A stretch of 51,953 bases of DNA from an uncultured Eubacterium sp. (GTDB lineage: Bacteria; Bacillota; Clostridia; Lachnospirales; Lachnospiraceae), in assembly GCA_905236805.1 (NCBI GenBank), contig CAJOPH010000034.1:1-51953 (forward strand). The letters run 5' to 3'. The notes under the pieces are model-generated. The model saw only the letters and a program-made list of their open reading frames with translations. It did no database searches and was not told where the DNA came from. Both the position numbers and the translations under genes were made by a program. Positions 1 through 7,866 of the stretch are shown one piece after another (positions within the stretch are counted from its first letter, which is position 1; each line of letters starts with the position of its first letter).

Positions 1-1154
1 TACGCGCCGTCGTCCAGAAAGTAATTTTCTTTTATCGCGCCGTGACCCGATGTCTCCATCGCGAGGTGGGTCTGTATCCCTTCTTCATTGAGGCGGATGG
101 CCTCGTTTATGACATTCTTGTACCCTCTCTTGAACCTGTGGTGGTGCATGCCTATTTTTTCCAAAAAATCCGAAAGCTCATCGGATGTCACGGAATCGGT
201 GACCACCGTGGTGCCGGGGTAATCCTTTGCCAATATCGCGCTTATAAGGGCTATCTGGGCGTTTCTGTTGATGGGGCGGCCATCGTCAAATACCACCGCG
301 GCCCTGTCCCCGTCCGTGTCAAAAATGATCCCAAGGTCGGCATGGCTTTTCAGGACTGCTGTCCTTATGGACTCCATGGCCGTCGCGTCTTCGGGATTGG
401 GGATGTGGTTTGGGAAGGTTCCGTCGGGCTCTAAGAAAACAGAGCCTTTCGTATCTGCCCCGAGCTCTTCCAAGACGTCCCCGGCAAAAAATCCCCCCGC
501 CCCGTTCCCCGCGTCAAGGACTATATGAAGTCCCCTGAGGGGATGGGCGTAATCCTCCGCCTCTGCCTTATGCCTTATGATGTCGCACAAATGCTCCGAA
601 TATATCTTCATAAGGTCCAGGGGAATAGATGAAGACGGTGAGGACGGATATTCATCAATATCTTCATCCCCCATACCATTTGACAACCTGTCCTCTTCGT
701 CCATCCGGGCGGCCTTAAGGAGCAGGGTGCCTATTTTTTCCTTGTCAAAGCCCCCGTCCCTCGTGAAAAATTTCGCACCGTTTCTGTCCATGGGAAGGTG
801 GGAGGCGGTAATCATTACCGCGCCGTCGCAGGATACCTCCCCCAAAACGGTGGACATGAACATGGCAGGCGTCGTGGAAAGGGAGCAGTCTATGACCGTA
901 ACGCCGCAGGAAGAAAGCCCTGCCGTAAGGGCCTCCTTCAATGAAGGTCCCGTTATCCTCGAATCCGTCCCCACGGATATCCTAAGGCCTTCCGGGGGCT
1001 TTCCCGTAAGGGCGCTTACAAATCCCGCAAAGGATGCCGCTATATAATACATCCTCCGTCCTGACAGAGGAGGGATGGATCCTTCGGACAAAGCCACGCC
1101 CCTTATGTCGCTTCCGTTTTGGAGACTCAGGTATGTATATTCTATATCACTCAT
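1..1154 (-). CDS. Alpha-D-phosphohexomutase (phosphoglucomutase/phosphomannomutase family), 3' part missing
   Basis: Interconverts hexose 1- and 6-phosphates in the cytoplasm. The reading frame starts at ATG 1154 and runs off the left edge, so about 384 N-terminal residues are present and the C-terminal phosphate-binding domain is absent. Visible family motifs are the phosphoserine loop TASHLP (family consensus TASHNP), the Mg-binding DTDGDRA and the sugar-binding ETSGHGA. The start overlaps the end of the upstream transketolase subunit by 8 nt without a good Shine-Dalgarno, so translation is probably coupled. It is distinct from GlmM at 31963-33312. Substrate preference (glucose or mannose) cannot be told from the visible part. 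Confidence 0.88.
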   Translation of the reverse strand, partial: MSDIEYTYLSLQNGSDIRGVALSEGSIPPLSGRRMYYIAASFAGFVSALTGKPPEGLRISVGTDSRITGPSLKEALTAGLSSCGVTVIDCSLSTTPAMFMSTVLGEVSCDGAVMITASHLPMDRNGAKFFTRDGGFDKEKIGTLLLKAARMDEEDRLSNGMGDEDIDEYPSSPSSSIPLDLMKIYSEHLCDIIRHKAEAEDYAHPLRGLHIVLDAGNGAGGFFAGDVLEELGADTKGSVFLEPDGTFPNHIPNPEDATAMESIRTAVLKSHADLGIIFDTDGDRAAVVFDDGRPINRNAQIALISAILAKDYPGTTVVTDSVTSDELSDFLEKIGMHHHRFKRGYKNVINEAIRLNEEGIQTHLAMETSGHGAIKENYFLDDGA

Positions 1155-2085
1155 GGTTATCAAGCACTGCCTTTACTATGGAATCCGAATCAATGCCGTA
1201 TTTCTTGATAAGTTCCCTTGCAGGCCCCGACTCTCCGTAGGTATCCATGATGCCTACCCTGACCAGCCTTGTGGGGCATTTTTCGGACAAAACCTCCGCC
1301 GCCGCGCTTCCTAAGCCCCCTATGATGGAGTGTTCCTCCGCGGTAACTACCAGATGAGTCTTTTTGGCGGATCTTATTATGATATCCTCATCTATGGGCT
1401 TTATGGTGTGGATATTTATTAAGTCTGCATTTATCCCTTTGGAAGAGAGCACTTCGCAGGCCTTTAGGGCCTCTGCCACACACAGACCCGTGGCCACTAT
1501 GGTAACGTCTCCCCCTTCCCTGATAAGGTGCCCTTTGCCTATTTCAAAATGATACGATCCTTCATCATTTATCACGGGAACGGCCAGCCTTCCAAACCTC
1601 AGATACACGGGTCCTTTAAATTCATATGCGGCCTTTACCGCCGCCTTTGCCTCTACATCATCGGATGGCACTATCACCGTCATCTGCGGAATCTGTCTCA
1701 TCAGGGCTATGTCCTCGTTGCACTGGTGGGTGGCCCCGTCTTCCCCCACGGATATTCCCGCATGGGTCGCCCCTATCTTTACATTCAGATGGGGATAGCC
1801 TATGGAATTTCTCACCTGCTCAAACGCGCGCCCCGCCGCGAACATAGCAAAGGAGCTCATGAACGGTACCTTCCCGCACGTGGAAAGACCCGCGGCTATC
1901 CCCGCCATGTTTGCCTCCGCTATCCCACAGTCTATGAACCTCTCCGGAAAAGCCTTCTTGAAGGCGGCCGTCTTCGTGGCCCCCGCAAGGTCAGCATCAA
2001 GGACTACCAGGTCCTCATGCTCCTTTCCCAATTCCACCAATGCATTGCCGTAGCTTTCCCTGGTAGCAATAGTTTTAGTCTCCAT
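1147..2085 (-). CDS. Transketolase, C-terminal subunit
   Basis: Second half of a split transketolase (312 aa), carrying the pyrimidine-binding and C-terminal domains. With the neighbouring N-terminal subunit it moves two-carbon ketol units between sugar phosphates in the non-oxidative pentose phosphate pathway. The segment IDCGIAEANMAG holds the conserved catalytic glutamate that activates thiamine diphosphate, and GEDGATHQ is a typical transketolase segment. A TTG at 2106 would extend it, but ATG 2085 is preceded by GGTGGAGG and is preferred. It begins just inside the end of the N subunit and overlaps the mutase downstream by 8 nt, indicating one operon. Confidence 0.93.
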   Translation of the reverse strand: METKTIATRESYGNALVELGKEHEDLVVLDADLAGATKTAAFKKAFPERFIDCGIAEANMAGIAAGLSTCGKVPFMSSFAMFAAGRAFEQVRNSIGYPHLNVKIGATHAGISVGEDGATHQCNEDIALMRQIPQMTVIVPSDDVEAKAAVKAAYEFKGPVYLRFGRLAVPVINDEGSYHFEIGKGHLIREGGDVTIVATGLCVAEALKACEVLSSKGINADLINIHTIKPIDEDIIIRSAKKTHLVVTAEEHSIIGGLGSAAAEVLSEKCPTRLVRVGIMDTYGESGPARELIKKYGIDSDSIVKAVLDNHE

Positions 2086-2102
2086 GATCCTCCACCCGTA
2101 TA

Positions 2103-2921
2103 TCAACCGATATTATTCAAATCCCGCATGGCCCTTTCGTATTCCTCATCATTGGGTGCCTTGCCATGCCATCCCGCCTCATCTTCCATATAGCTTACGC
2201 CCTTTCCCTTGATGGTCTTTGCCACGATGCAGCAGGGCTTTGACTTGGTATCCTTTGCTTTGTCAAATGCGGATTTAATCTGCGCAAAGTCATGCCCGTC
2301 TATCTGTGATACCTCAAAGCCAAAGGCCTTGAATTTATCCTCAATGGGATAGGGGGATACCACCTCTTCGAGCCTGCCGTCTATCTGGAGGCCGTTATTG
2401 TCCACGATCACGCAGAGATTGTCAAGGTGCCTGTGTCCCGCCATCATGGCGGCCTCCCAGATCTGTCCCTCCTGGATCTCTCCGTCCCCGCAGATACAAA
2501 ATGTCCTGTAGGATGCGCCGTCCATCTTCCCCGCTATGGCCATTCCCACTGCCGCGGACAAACCCTGTCCCAAAGACCCGGACGACATGTCCACCCCGGG
2601 GATGTGCTTCATGTCAGGGTGTCCCTGCAAAATAGATCCCACATGGCGCAGGGTCTTCATCTCGGATACGTCAAAATACCCCCTGTGCGCCAGGGTACTG
2701 TAAAGCGCGGGAGCCGTATGCCCTTTCGAAAGGACCAGCCTGTCCCTGTCCTTTTTGGAAGGATTTTCCGGATCTATGTCCATCTCCACAAAATACAGAT
2801 AGGTCAAAATATCAGCTATGGACAAAGACCCTCCGGGGTGGCCGCTCTTTGCGGCGTAGACCCCTTCTATTATGCCTTTTCGCACTTCGTTTGCCGTTAA
2901 TTTCAGTTCCTCTTCGGTCAT
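2103..2921 (-). CDS. Transketolase, N-terminal subunit
   Basis: First half of the split transketolase (272 aa), binding the diphosphate end of thiamine diphosphate. The ThDP motif is seen as GDGEIQEG followed by the Asn of IVDNNGLQIDG, and SKGHTAPALYS is a conserved substrate and cofactor segment. The usual Gly-rich SSGSLGQGLS is also present. ATG 2921 has AGAGGGAT about nine bases upstream. Split transketolases of this size are common in Firmicutes and archaea. It is followed within a few bases by the C subunit and preceded by a kinase-like gene 94 nt upstream, with a GC-rich hairpin in the gap. Confidence 0.94.
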   Translation of the reverse strand: MTEEELKLTANEVRKGIIEGVYAAKSGHPGGSLSIADILTYLYFVEMDIDPENPSKKDRDRLVLSKGHTAPALYSTLAHRGYFDVSEMKTLRHVGSILQGHPDMKHIPGVDMSSGSLGQGLSAAVGMAIAGKMDGASYRTFCICGDGEIQEGQIWEAAMMAGHRHLDNLCVIVDNNGLQIDGRLEEVVSPYPIEDKFKAFGFEVSQIDGHDFAQIKSAFDKAKDTKSKPCCIVAKTIKGKGVSYMEDEAGWHGKAPNDEEYERAMRDLNNIG

Positions 2922-2962
2922 TATGATCCCTCTTTCGTTACAGGCACCCTTCTTTCATAGAT

Positions 2963-2986
2963 TCACCCCCGTATCCGCGGGGGTGA
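2963..2986 (-). repeat. Intergenic inverted repeat, no U-tract
   Basis: A 9-bp GC-rich stem (2963-2971 with 2978-2986) lies between the kinase-like gene and the transketolase genes. No run of T follows it on either strand, so it is not a standard terminator. It may stabilise a transcript end or modulate read-through into tkt. Only the inverted repeat is seen directly. Confidence 0.5.
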
Positions 2987-3015
2987 TGCCTTAAAGCCGG
3001 ATGGCCGCCTTGATC

Positions 3016-3996
3016 TTATTCCTTTATCGTTCCCATGTCCACGCCCGAATAATCGAGCATCTTCAATATGACATCCACGGTACCGTCTATGCCGTAGCAG
3101 GCACTGTTCACACAAAAATCATAGTTTCCCGCATGACCCCATAGCTTGTTCGTGTAATAATTGTAGTAATCCCTTCTCTGCTTGTCCATGCGTTCCACCA
3201 TGAGGGACGCCTCGTTCTCGCTAAGGGACTTTATGTCCATGATCCTCTTTATGCGAGCGGCCTTGGGGGCTCCCACGAAAATACTGATCGAAGGGATGTC
3301 CTGAGCCTCCAGGATGGCGTCCGCGCACCTTCCCAGAAAGACGGCATCCTCCCTGCGGGCTATCTCCACTATCCTTTCGGACTGCTTGAAATACAGGGCA
3401 TCCGAGGATGATATGCCAAAGAAGGAAAACTTCCTCCTGGCTCCTGAGAGACGTTCCGAGAGCTTCTCTGATGAGACCCTGCCATCCAAAGAGTCCATGC
3501 CTTCGCCCAGACCTTCCTGCGCCATCTCAAAGAGCTCCCTGTCATAAAAAGAATATCCCAAAGCATGGGCTATCTTCTGGCCCACCTCGTCACCGCCGCC
3601 GCCGAATTCCCTGCCGATGCAGATGATGCGGTGCTCATTCTTTCCGGTATCATACCTGTGCTTCAGGCTGTATGCGTCCATCCAGAACTCGGGGGAATGA
3701 TCCTCGGAAACATACTCATAGAACATGTCGGAAACAGCGCGGAATTCCTTGTCGAGCTCCTCCCTGACAGACCTCTCGTCCACCGTGCGGATCATGTTCC
3801 CGATGAGCACCAGGTTCCTTATCATGATCTTTTGTTTGTTTTCCTTGAGGTTTTTTACGAGTTTCTTTATGGACGCAGACCTTGTTCCGGGAAAAAGCTG
3901 ACCCATGGAGCTTCTGGAATTCTCGTAAGCTTCGGTGTCCAGTTCATACATCCTCGTGGCTATTTCTTCTTCTATGTCAACATTCTGGTATGACAT
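3016..3996 (-). CDS. Cytidylate kinase-like family protein with N-terminal helical extension
   Basis: 326 aa. The C-terminal two thirds resemble the cytidylate kinase-like family (Pfam Cytidylate_kin2): IICIGREFGGGGDEVGQKIA is a P-loop-type nucleotide-binding segment, followed by LGYSFYDREL and a lid-like region with RIKRIMD. The first ~120 residues form a charged helical region without a recognised domain. A GTG at 4017 would add seven residues, but ATG 3996 follows GGAGGGTGTGCGT and is the better start. The family is common in Clostridia and its physiological substrate is uncertain, so it should not be equated with Cmk. It precedes transketolase in the same direction. Confidence 0.75.
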   Translation of the reverse strand: MSYQNVDIEEEIATRMYELDTEAYENSRSSMGQLFPGTRSASIKKLVKNLKENKQKIMIRNLVLIGNMIRTVDERSVREELDKEFRAVSDMFYEYVSEDHSPEFWMDAYSLKHRYDTGKNEHRIICIGREFGGGGDEVGQKIAHALGYSFYDRELFEMAQEGLGEGMDSLDGRVSSEKLSERLSGARRKFSFFGISSSDALYFKQSERIVEIARREDAVFLGRCADAILEAQDIPSISIFVGAPKAARIKRIMDIKSLSENEASLMVERMDKQRRDYYNYYTNKLWGHAGNYDFCVNSACYGIDGTVDVILKMLDYSGVDMGTIKE

Positions 3997-4060
3997 ACGC
4001 ACACCCTCCGATATCACGTAAGATTCAAAATGTCAATCGTACAGACAAACACTCCCATAT

Positions 4061-4089
4061 ATTATACCCCAAAACACAAAAAAATACAA
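4061..4089 (-). promoter_or_regulatory. Putative sigma-A promoter of the kinase/transketolase operon
   Basis: On the minus strand a perfect -10 TATAAT (4061-4066) lies 17 bp from a weak -35 TTGTAT (4084-4089). It is about 65 bp upstream of the ATG at 3996. The spacer contains the T-run of the terminator at 4090-4114, so termination and initiation signals interlock. Confidence 0.5.
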
Positions 4090-4114
4090 CCCCTGTTATA
4101 AACAAAACAAGGGG
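4090..4114 (-). terminator. Intrinsic terminator of the CHAP hydrolase gene
   Basis: On the minus strand CCCCTTGTT pairs with AACAGGGG (one unpaired base in the stem) and is followed by TTGTATTTTTTT. It lies about 30 bp beyond the stop of the gene ending at 4143. Confidence 0.75.
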
Positions 4115-4142
4115 CCGTATATTTTCATGCTTATCTTTTTCT

Positions 4143-4970
4143 TTAAGAAGCGTCTGCTGACTCCGAGGGCGTCTTTCCTTTGGATACTTCGGTGGATACC
4201 GCAAAGCTTTCGCTCTTTTTGGACTCTCCCAGCTCATTTTCCGTGGTGATCTTGTAATAGTATTTGGTATTTTTCTTTACGGAAGTGTCGGTGTATTTTT
4301 TTTGCTTCACGTCATTGGCTATGAGTTCATAGCCCTTCTTTCCGGCCTGCCTCCTGTAGACATTGTATGTGTCTGAGCCTTTTTTCTTTTTCCATTTGAT
4401 CTTTACCTGAGACTTTTTAGCGCTGTAGCTGGCAGAGGTTATCTTTGTCTTTTTGGGGCTTTTTACCACGTTGAAGACGGGGTGGATCACTCCCCATACC
4501 GTGGAGGAATAGGTCCTGACGTGTCGGGCTACCTTTTCGTTGTGGCCTTTGCCGTTCTGGTCCACCACCGTAAAGCTTTTCTCTCCCACCTTTACGCAGA
4601 CCCCCACGTGCCCGTACTTCGAGCCGGTCCATATCACTATGTCCCCCGGCTTCATGTAAAAATTCGCGGAAGATATCTTCTGCCTCTTCCATCCGGCGGG
4701 CAGGGTGTTCTTAATATAGTCCTTGGCGTTTCCCCTGCGGACGCCCTCCCCGAGGTGCATGTAATAATATTTCAGAAAATCCACGCACTGGAGCCCATAC
4801 GCATGGTCATAGTCAAATCCCTTGCCGCACTGGCGGTTTAGCCACTTTACGGCCTCCTTCCTTTGTTCCTTTGAAGAAGTATCGGCACCCATTACCGTGC
4901 CTGATACCCCCGTAAAAAGAACCACCGCACACAAAAGGCTTATCATGAATTTCTGCATCAAATCCTTCAT
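4143..4970 (-). CDS. Secreted CHAP-domain cell-wall hydrolase with C-terminal Fn3 domain
   Basis: 275 aa with an N-terminal signal peptide (MKDLMQKF followed by a hydrophobic stretch and a GVSGTVMGA region). Residues ~35-165 form a CHAP amidase/endopeptidase domain: Cys in YGLQCVDFLKYY and His in YGHVGVCV, followed by VVDQNG, are the expected catalytic groups. Residues ~175-265 form a Lys/Tyr-rich fibronectin type III module. The protein is likely exported and cuts peptidoglycan peptide or amide bonds. A longer frame to 5030 exists, but ATG 4970 follows GGGAGATAGT and starts directly with the signal peptide. It is monocistronic, with a near-consensus promoter and its own terminator. The exact bond cleaved is unknown. 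Confidence 0.87.
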   Translation of the reverse strand: MKDLMQKFMISLLCAVVLFTGVSGTVMGADTSSKEQRKEAVKWLNRQCGKGFDYDHAYGLQCVDFLKYYYMHLGEGVRRGNAKDYIKNTLPAGWKRQKISSANFYMKPGDIVIWTGSKYGHVGVCVKVGEKSFTVVDQNGKGHNEKVARHVRTYSSTVWGVIHPVFNVVKSPKKTKITSASYSAKKSQVKIKWKKKKGSDTYNVYRRQAGKKGYELIANDVKQKKYTDTSVKKNTKYYYKITTENELGESKKSESFAVSTEVSKGKTPSESADAS

Positions 4971-5080
4971 ACTATCTCCCTGCCCGTATCGAACGATCAA
5001 ATATTTAGTAACATATTTGTAAAATGTCACAAAATCACGCTAAAACCATTACGAAGTATTACGTATTTGTTACATTTTTC

Positions 5081-5109
5081 ATGATACTATTACTTTTTTG
5101 TGTTGTCAA
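5081..5109 (-). promoter_or_regulatory. Strong sigma-A promoter of the CHAP hydrolase gene
   Basis: Minus strand: consensus -35 TTGACA (5104-5109), 17-bp spacer, -10 TATCAT (5081-5086). The predicted leader is about 105 nt, AT-rich, and contains the imperfect palindrome ACATTTTACAAATATGT, which could be an operator or leader structure. Confidence 0.78.
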
Positions 5110-5192
5110 GCGTTGGGTATTGAAGGATTTGTAAACTTTTTGCAGGAAATCATGCAAAAATTAAGACGTGCGATGGGAAGGGGTCATGGTGC

Positions 5193-5220
5193 AAAAAAAG
5201 CCCCCGGTGGGGGCTTTTTT
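5193..5220. terminator. Bidirectional intrinsic terminator
   Basis: A-run, AGCCCCC, loop GGT, GGGGGCT, T-run (stem 5199-5205/5209-5215). On the minus strand it ends the gene stopping at 5251. On the plus strand no gene precedes it. Confidence 0.85.
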
Positions 5221-5250
5221 ATGTACGCGGATCACTCATAGGAAACGAAT

Positions 5251-5883
5251 TTATTCGTTCTCCCATTCGTCAAACAGCTCCATTACCCTGTCATAGGTAT
5301 CCTTGGAAATCTGAGGAAGCTTCCCGCCGAAGGAACTCTCGGCCTGTCCATAGCCTTCCTTGAAGGCCTCGCGGAGCTTATCAATGTAGGCCGTATTGCC
5401 GCCCGAGATGGACTTAGCGAAGTCCACTATCCTCTGCGCGGTCTTTTCCACTCCCCAATACTCATCAGGATCCTCGCCTGCTGCCTTGGCTTCCTCTATG
5501 CCATCGGATATAATCTCGGCAATGGTCTTTCCGTTCGCTCCCTTGGCATTGGCTACCTGCTGTCCCAAGGTCTCCTTTACCATGTCTATCAGGGACTGCT
5601 CCCTTGCCTCGCTATCTGCCTTTAGCTGCTTTACGATACTCTCCCTATCCACTTCGCCCGATGCAAGCTCTGATACCGAATCGGTATCCACATCTGACTC
5701 CTTGGCCTTGGGATATACGGCATCGCTCCTCTCAAAAACCACGGCTTCGTCAGAAAATCCCGATGAAGCCGAAGCTGCGGAAGACGCTGCTTCTGCTGCT
5801 GCAGGGGCATTGGAAGCATCAGTCCTTGATACTTTGTTCTGATACGTATACGCACTGTTAATGGCATCCATGTTTACACTCAT
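5251..5883 (-). CDS. Conserved-looking protein of unknown function (210 aa, acidic, soluble)
   Basis: Not confidently recognised. The start at ATG 5883 follows a perfect AAGGAGGG. Residues 1-60 are Ala/Ser-rich and low complexity, with no signal peptide or membrane segment. Residues ~80-130 are helical (KADSEAREQSLIDMVKETLG). The C-terminal ~90 residues look like a folded domain, with EYWGVEKTAQRIVDFAK, a Gly-rich turn ISGGN, FKEGYGQAESSFGGKLPQIS and DRVMELFDEWENE. I have an unverified impression of similar C-terminal domains in Clostridia, but give no function. The same frame stays open upstream to 6159; this extension is not accepted because the internal start has the far better ribosome site. 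Confidence 0.72.
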   Translation of the reverse strand: MSVNMDAINSAYTYQNKVSRTDASNAPAAAEAASSAASASSGFSDEAVVFERSDAVYPKAKESDVDTDSVSELASGEVDRESIVKQLKADSEAREQSLIDMVKETLGQQVANAKGANGKTIAEIISDGIEEAKAAGEDPDEYWGVEKTAQRIVDFAKSISGGNTAYIDKLREAFKEGYGQAESSFGGKLPQISKDTYDRVMELFDEWENE

Positions 5884-6049
5884 AATATTGCCCTCCTTGG
5901 ATAAAATTATCATAGTGACCGGTTTACCCACATCCATGTAGGTATGATAAACGCATTTAATAAATGCGTTTACTATAACCGCTCCGCAAGAGAGCGCTAA
6001 GGATTTTGCAAGGAAATACGCGGCTTCCATCCGCCAAAATCCGGCGCAA

Positions 6050-6083
6050 GAAACGAACAAAACGCAAACATTTTGTTCGTTTC
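6050..6083. repeat. Perfect 13-bp stem-loop
   Basis: GAAACGAACAAAA (6050-6062) pairs perfectly with TTTTGTTCGTTTC (6071-6083) around the loop CGCAAACA. It is the strongest hairpin in the 5884-6219 block. It has short A/T runs inside the arms but no external T-run, so it was not called a terminator. Confidence 0.75.
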
Positions 6084-6184
6084 CTAAGTTCTCATATTCT
6101 TTATCGGTAACAATCCCTTTTGGGATAACGAAATTGGCTATAGTTTTTACCTGATACATTGTCGATATTTAGCAAAGATTTTTA

Positions 6185-6213
6185 TTGACAATTGAGGGAA
6201 TTTATTTTAACAT
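6185..6213 (+). promoter_or_regulatory. Putative sigma-A promoter of ispE-gntR
   Basis: Consensus -35 TTGACA (6185-6190), 17-bp spacer, -10 TAACAT (6208-6213, four of six). The -10 is only 6 nt from the ispE ATG at 6220, so the transcript would start at or next to the start codon. Confidence 0.55.
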
Positions 6214-6219
6214 AGTAGT

Positions 6220-7143
6220 ATGAGTTTTTTGTGTACGGATCTAAAGACCAAAAACATTTCCCTGAAGGCTCCGGCAAAGATAAATCTTTCGCTCGATGTC
6301 CTGGGGAAGAGAAAGGACGGATACCACGACCTTGCCATGGTGATGCAGACCGTGGGGCTTTGTGACAATATCACGATAGATGTTACAAAGAAAGATAAAT
6401 CTCACTCAGCTTCCATACGGATCTGTGCCACGGGAGAAGTTCCCCCGGGCTTTCCTCTGGGTGATACGAACCTTGCATACAGGGCGGCCGGGATGTTCTT
6501 TAAGGAAACAGGTTCTTCAATGGAAGATCATTTTTCCAAGATTACCATTGACAAACATATTCCCATGGCAGCAGGCCTCGCAGGGGGAAGCACCGATGCG
6601 GCCGCCGTGCTTTTGGGATTAAACTCAATGTTAAAAGACCCCCTTCCCATGGAAAAACTCTTACGGATGGGAGCCACCCTTGGAGCTGACATACCTTTCT
6701 GCATCCACAGGGGCACCTGCCTGTGTGAAGGAATAGGGGATGATATTACAGGGCTCCCTGCCCTCCCCTTCTGCCATATCATCCTGGCCGTGCCCCCTAT
6801 AGGGATATCCACCAAGGACGTATACGAAAAGTTCGACCATGTGAAGGCCCCCAAAGGACCCGACACCGTCCGCATGGTAAAGGCCATTTCCGACGGAGAC
6901 CTTGAAGATATCTGCCACAGCCTCGGAAACGTTTTGGAATATGCGGTTTTCCCTGAACATCCCATCATCGAAGGCATCAGATCAGAGCTTTCGTCCCTGG
7001 GGGCTTTGGGAGCCCTCATGAGTGGGAGCGGCTCCTGCGTATTCGGCATTTTTGATGATGAGGACAAAGCATCGCTTTGCCTTTCAATGATGAGGGAAAT
7101 GCACCCTGATTACAGTGTCAATATGACGGTACCCACGGAGTAA
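6220..7143 (+). CDS. ispE: 4-diphosphocytidyl-2-C-methyl-D-erythritol kinase
   Basis: 307 aa GHMP kinase of the non-mevalonate isoprenoid pathway. It phosphorylates the 2-OH of CDP-methylerythritol with ATP. Motifs in order: PAKINLSLDV near residue 20, the ATP-binding glycine-rich loop PMAAGLAGGSTDAAAVL near 115, LGADIPFC, and the C-terminal glycine motif MSGSGSCVFGIF. Length is normal for the family. The ATG at 6220 has no Shine-Dalgarno and sits right after a promoter -10, suggesting a leaderless or very short-leader transcript. The next gene, a GntR regulator, begins 4 nt after the stop and is presumably co-transcribed. Confidence 0.95.
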   Translation: MSFLCTDLKTKNISLKAPAKINLSLDVLGKRKDGYHDLAMVMQTVGLCDNITIDVTKKDKSHSASIRICATGEVPPGFPLGDTNLAYRAAGMFFKETGSSMEDHFSKITIDKHIPMAAGLAGGSTDAAAVLLGLNSMLKDPLPMEKLLRMGATLGADIPFCIHRGTCLCEGIGDDITGLPALPFCHIILAVPPIGISTKDVYEKFDHVKAPKGPDTVRMVKAISDGDLEDICHSLGNVLEYAVFPEHPIIEGIRSELSSLGALGALMSGSGSCVFGIFDDEDKASLCLSMMREMHPDYSVNMTVPTE

Positions 7144-7147
7144 AGAT

Positions 7148-7825
7148 ATGAGGAACATCAAAAACCCTTCACTTCACAATGAAAAGCTCCTTCCCCTGAG
7201 GGATGTGGTATTCATGAAGCTAAGGAAATCCATACTGGAAGGTGAGATGCCTCCCGGCTCAAGGCTAATGGAGGTTCATATTGCCAAGAGCATGGGAGTC
7301 TCCCGCACCCCGGTCCGGGATGCCATAAAAATGCTCGAACAGGAGGGCCTTGCCACCATAGAGCAGGGAAAGGGTGCCCGCGTAGCCAAGATGACCAAAA
7401 AGGACGTGGAAGACGTCCTGCAGGTAAGGAGCGTCCTTGACACCCTGGCCGCCAAACTGGCAAGTCAAAGGCGCACCGAAGAAAATCTCGAAATGCTAAG
7501 CCTTGCCATGCTCGATTTCGAGGATGCCTCAGAGTCTTTGAGCATCAGCGAAATGGCCTCAAAGGATGAGGCCTTCCACAGTGCCATATACACTGCCACC
7601 CACAATGACAAGCTTACCGATGTCATAACCCAAAGCAGGGAGCAGCTCTTTAGGTACCGCTTTGAATATGTCAAAGACGAGGTGTCCCACCCCCGGCTCA
7701 TAGAGGAGCACAGGGAAATATTCAGGAGCATCAGGGAAAAGGACGCCGACAGGGCGGTTTTGACCATGAAAAAACACATCGATGGTCAGATGAACAGGAT
7801 CTTTCAAGTATTAAATGATGATTAA
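7148..7825 (+). CDS. GntR-family transcriptional regulator, FadR-like (FCD domain)
   Basis: 225 aa. Residues ~15-80 form the winged helix of GntR regulators: VFMKLRKSILEGEMPPGSRL, then SMGVSRTPVRDAIKMLEQEG and IEQGKGARVA. Residues ~90-220 form an all-helical FCD effector-binding domain with the usual DEAFHSAIY and EEHREIFRSIREKD segments. It is likely a ligand-responsive repressor or activator; the effector is unknown. It is tightly linked to ispE. A strong terminator follows. Confidence 0.92.
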   Translation: MRNIKNPSLHNEKLLPLRDVVFMKLRKSILEGEMPPGSRLMEVHIAKSMGVSRTPVRDAIKMLEQEGLATIEQGKGARVAKMTKKDVEDVLQVRSVLDTLAAKLASQRRTEENLEMLSLAMLDFEDASESLSISEMASKDEAFHSAIYTATHNDKLTDVITQSREQLFRYRFEYVKDEVSHPRLIEEHREIFRSIREKDADRAVLTMKKHIDGQMNRIFQVLNDD

Positions 7826-7866
7826 ATCATGCCGTATATCGTCGGCGCCTGAAACCAAACAGTAAC

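Larger units (their letters stand above)
5884..6219. other. 336-bp gene-free block rich in inverted repeats
   Basis: Intergenic between the divergent unknown gene and ispE. It holds at least four inverted repeats: a near-palindrome at 5941-5980 with perfect 11-bp core arms (5949-5959/5961-5971), CGCTC/GAGCG at 5980-5996, GGATTTTG/CAAAATCC at 6001-6008/6035-6042, and a perfect 13-bp stem with 8-nt loop at 6050-6083. None is followed by a clean U-tract. The minus strand has no stop codon over 92 codons. It could encode a structured leader or small RNA, or be a MITE-like element. The ispE promoter occupies its right end. Confidence 0.6.

Noticed and set aside
2963..2986. Intrinsic terminator between the kinase-like gene and transketolase
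   Set aside because: Good stem but no T-run on either strand, so recorded only as an inverted repeat.
4971..5192. Possible c-di-AMP (ydaO/yuaA) riboswitch in front of the wall-hydrolase gene
   Set aside because: Such riboswitches often precede wall hydrolases in Clostridia, but the leader after the mapped -10 is only about 105 nt, AT-rich, and lacks recognisable conserved ydaO core segments.
5884..6159. N-terminal extension of the 210-aa protein to residue count 302
   Set aside because: The frame is open, but the region is full of inverted repeats, and the internal ATG at 5883 has a perfect AAGGAGGG. Kept as a finding about the block rather than as coding sequence.
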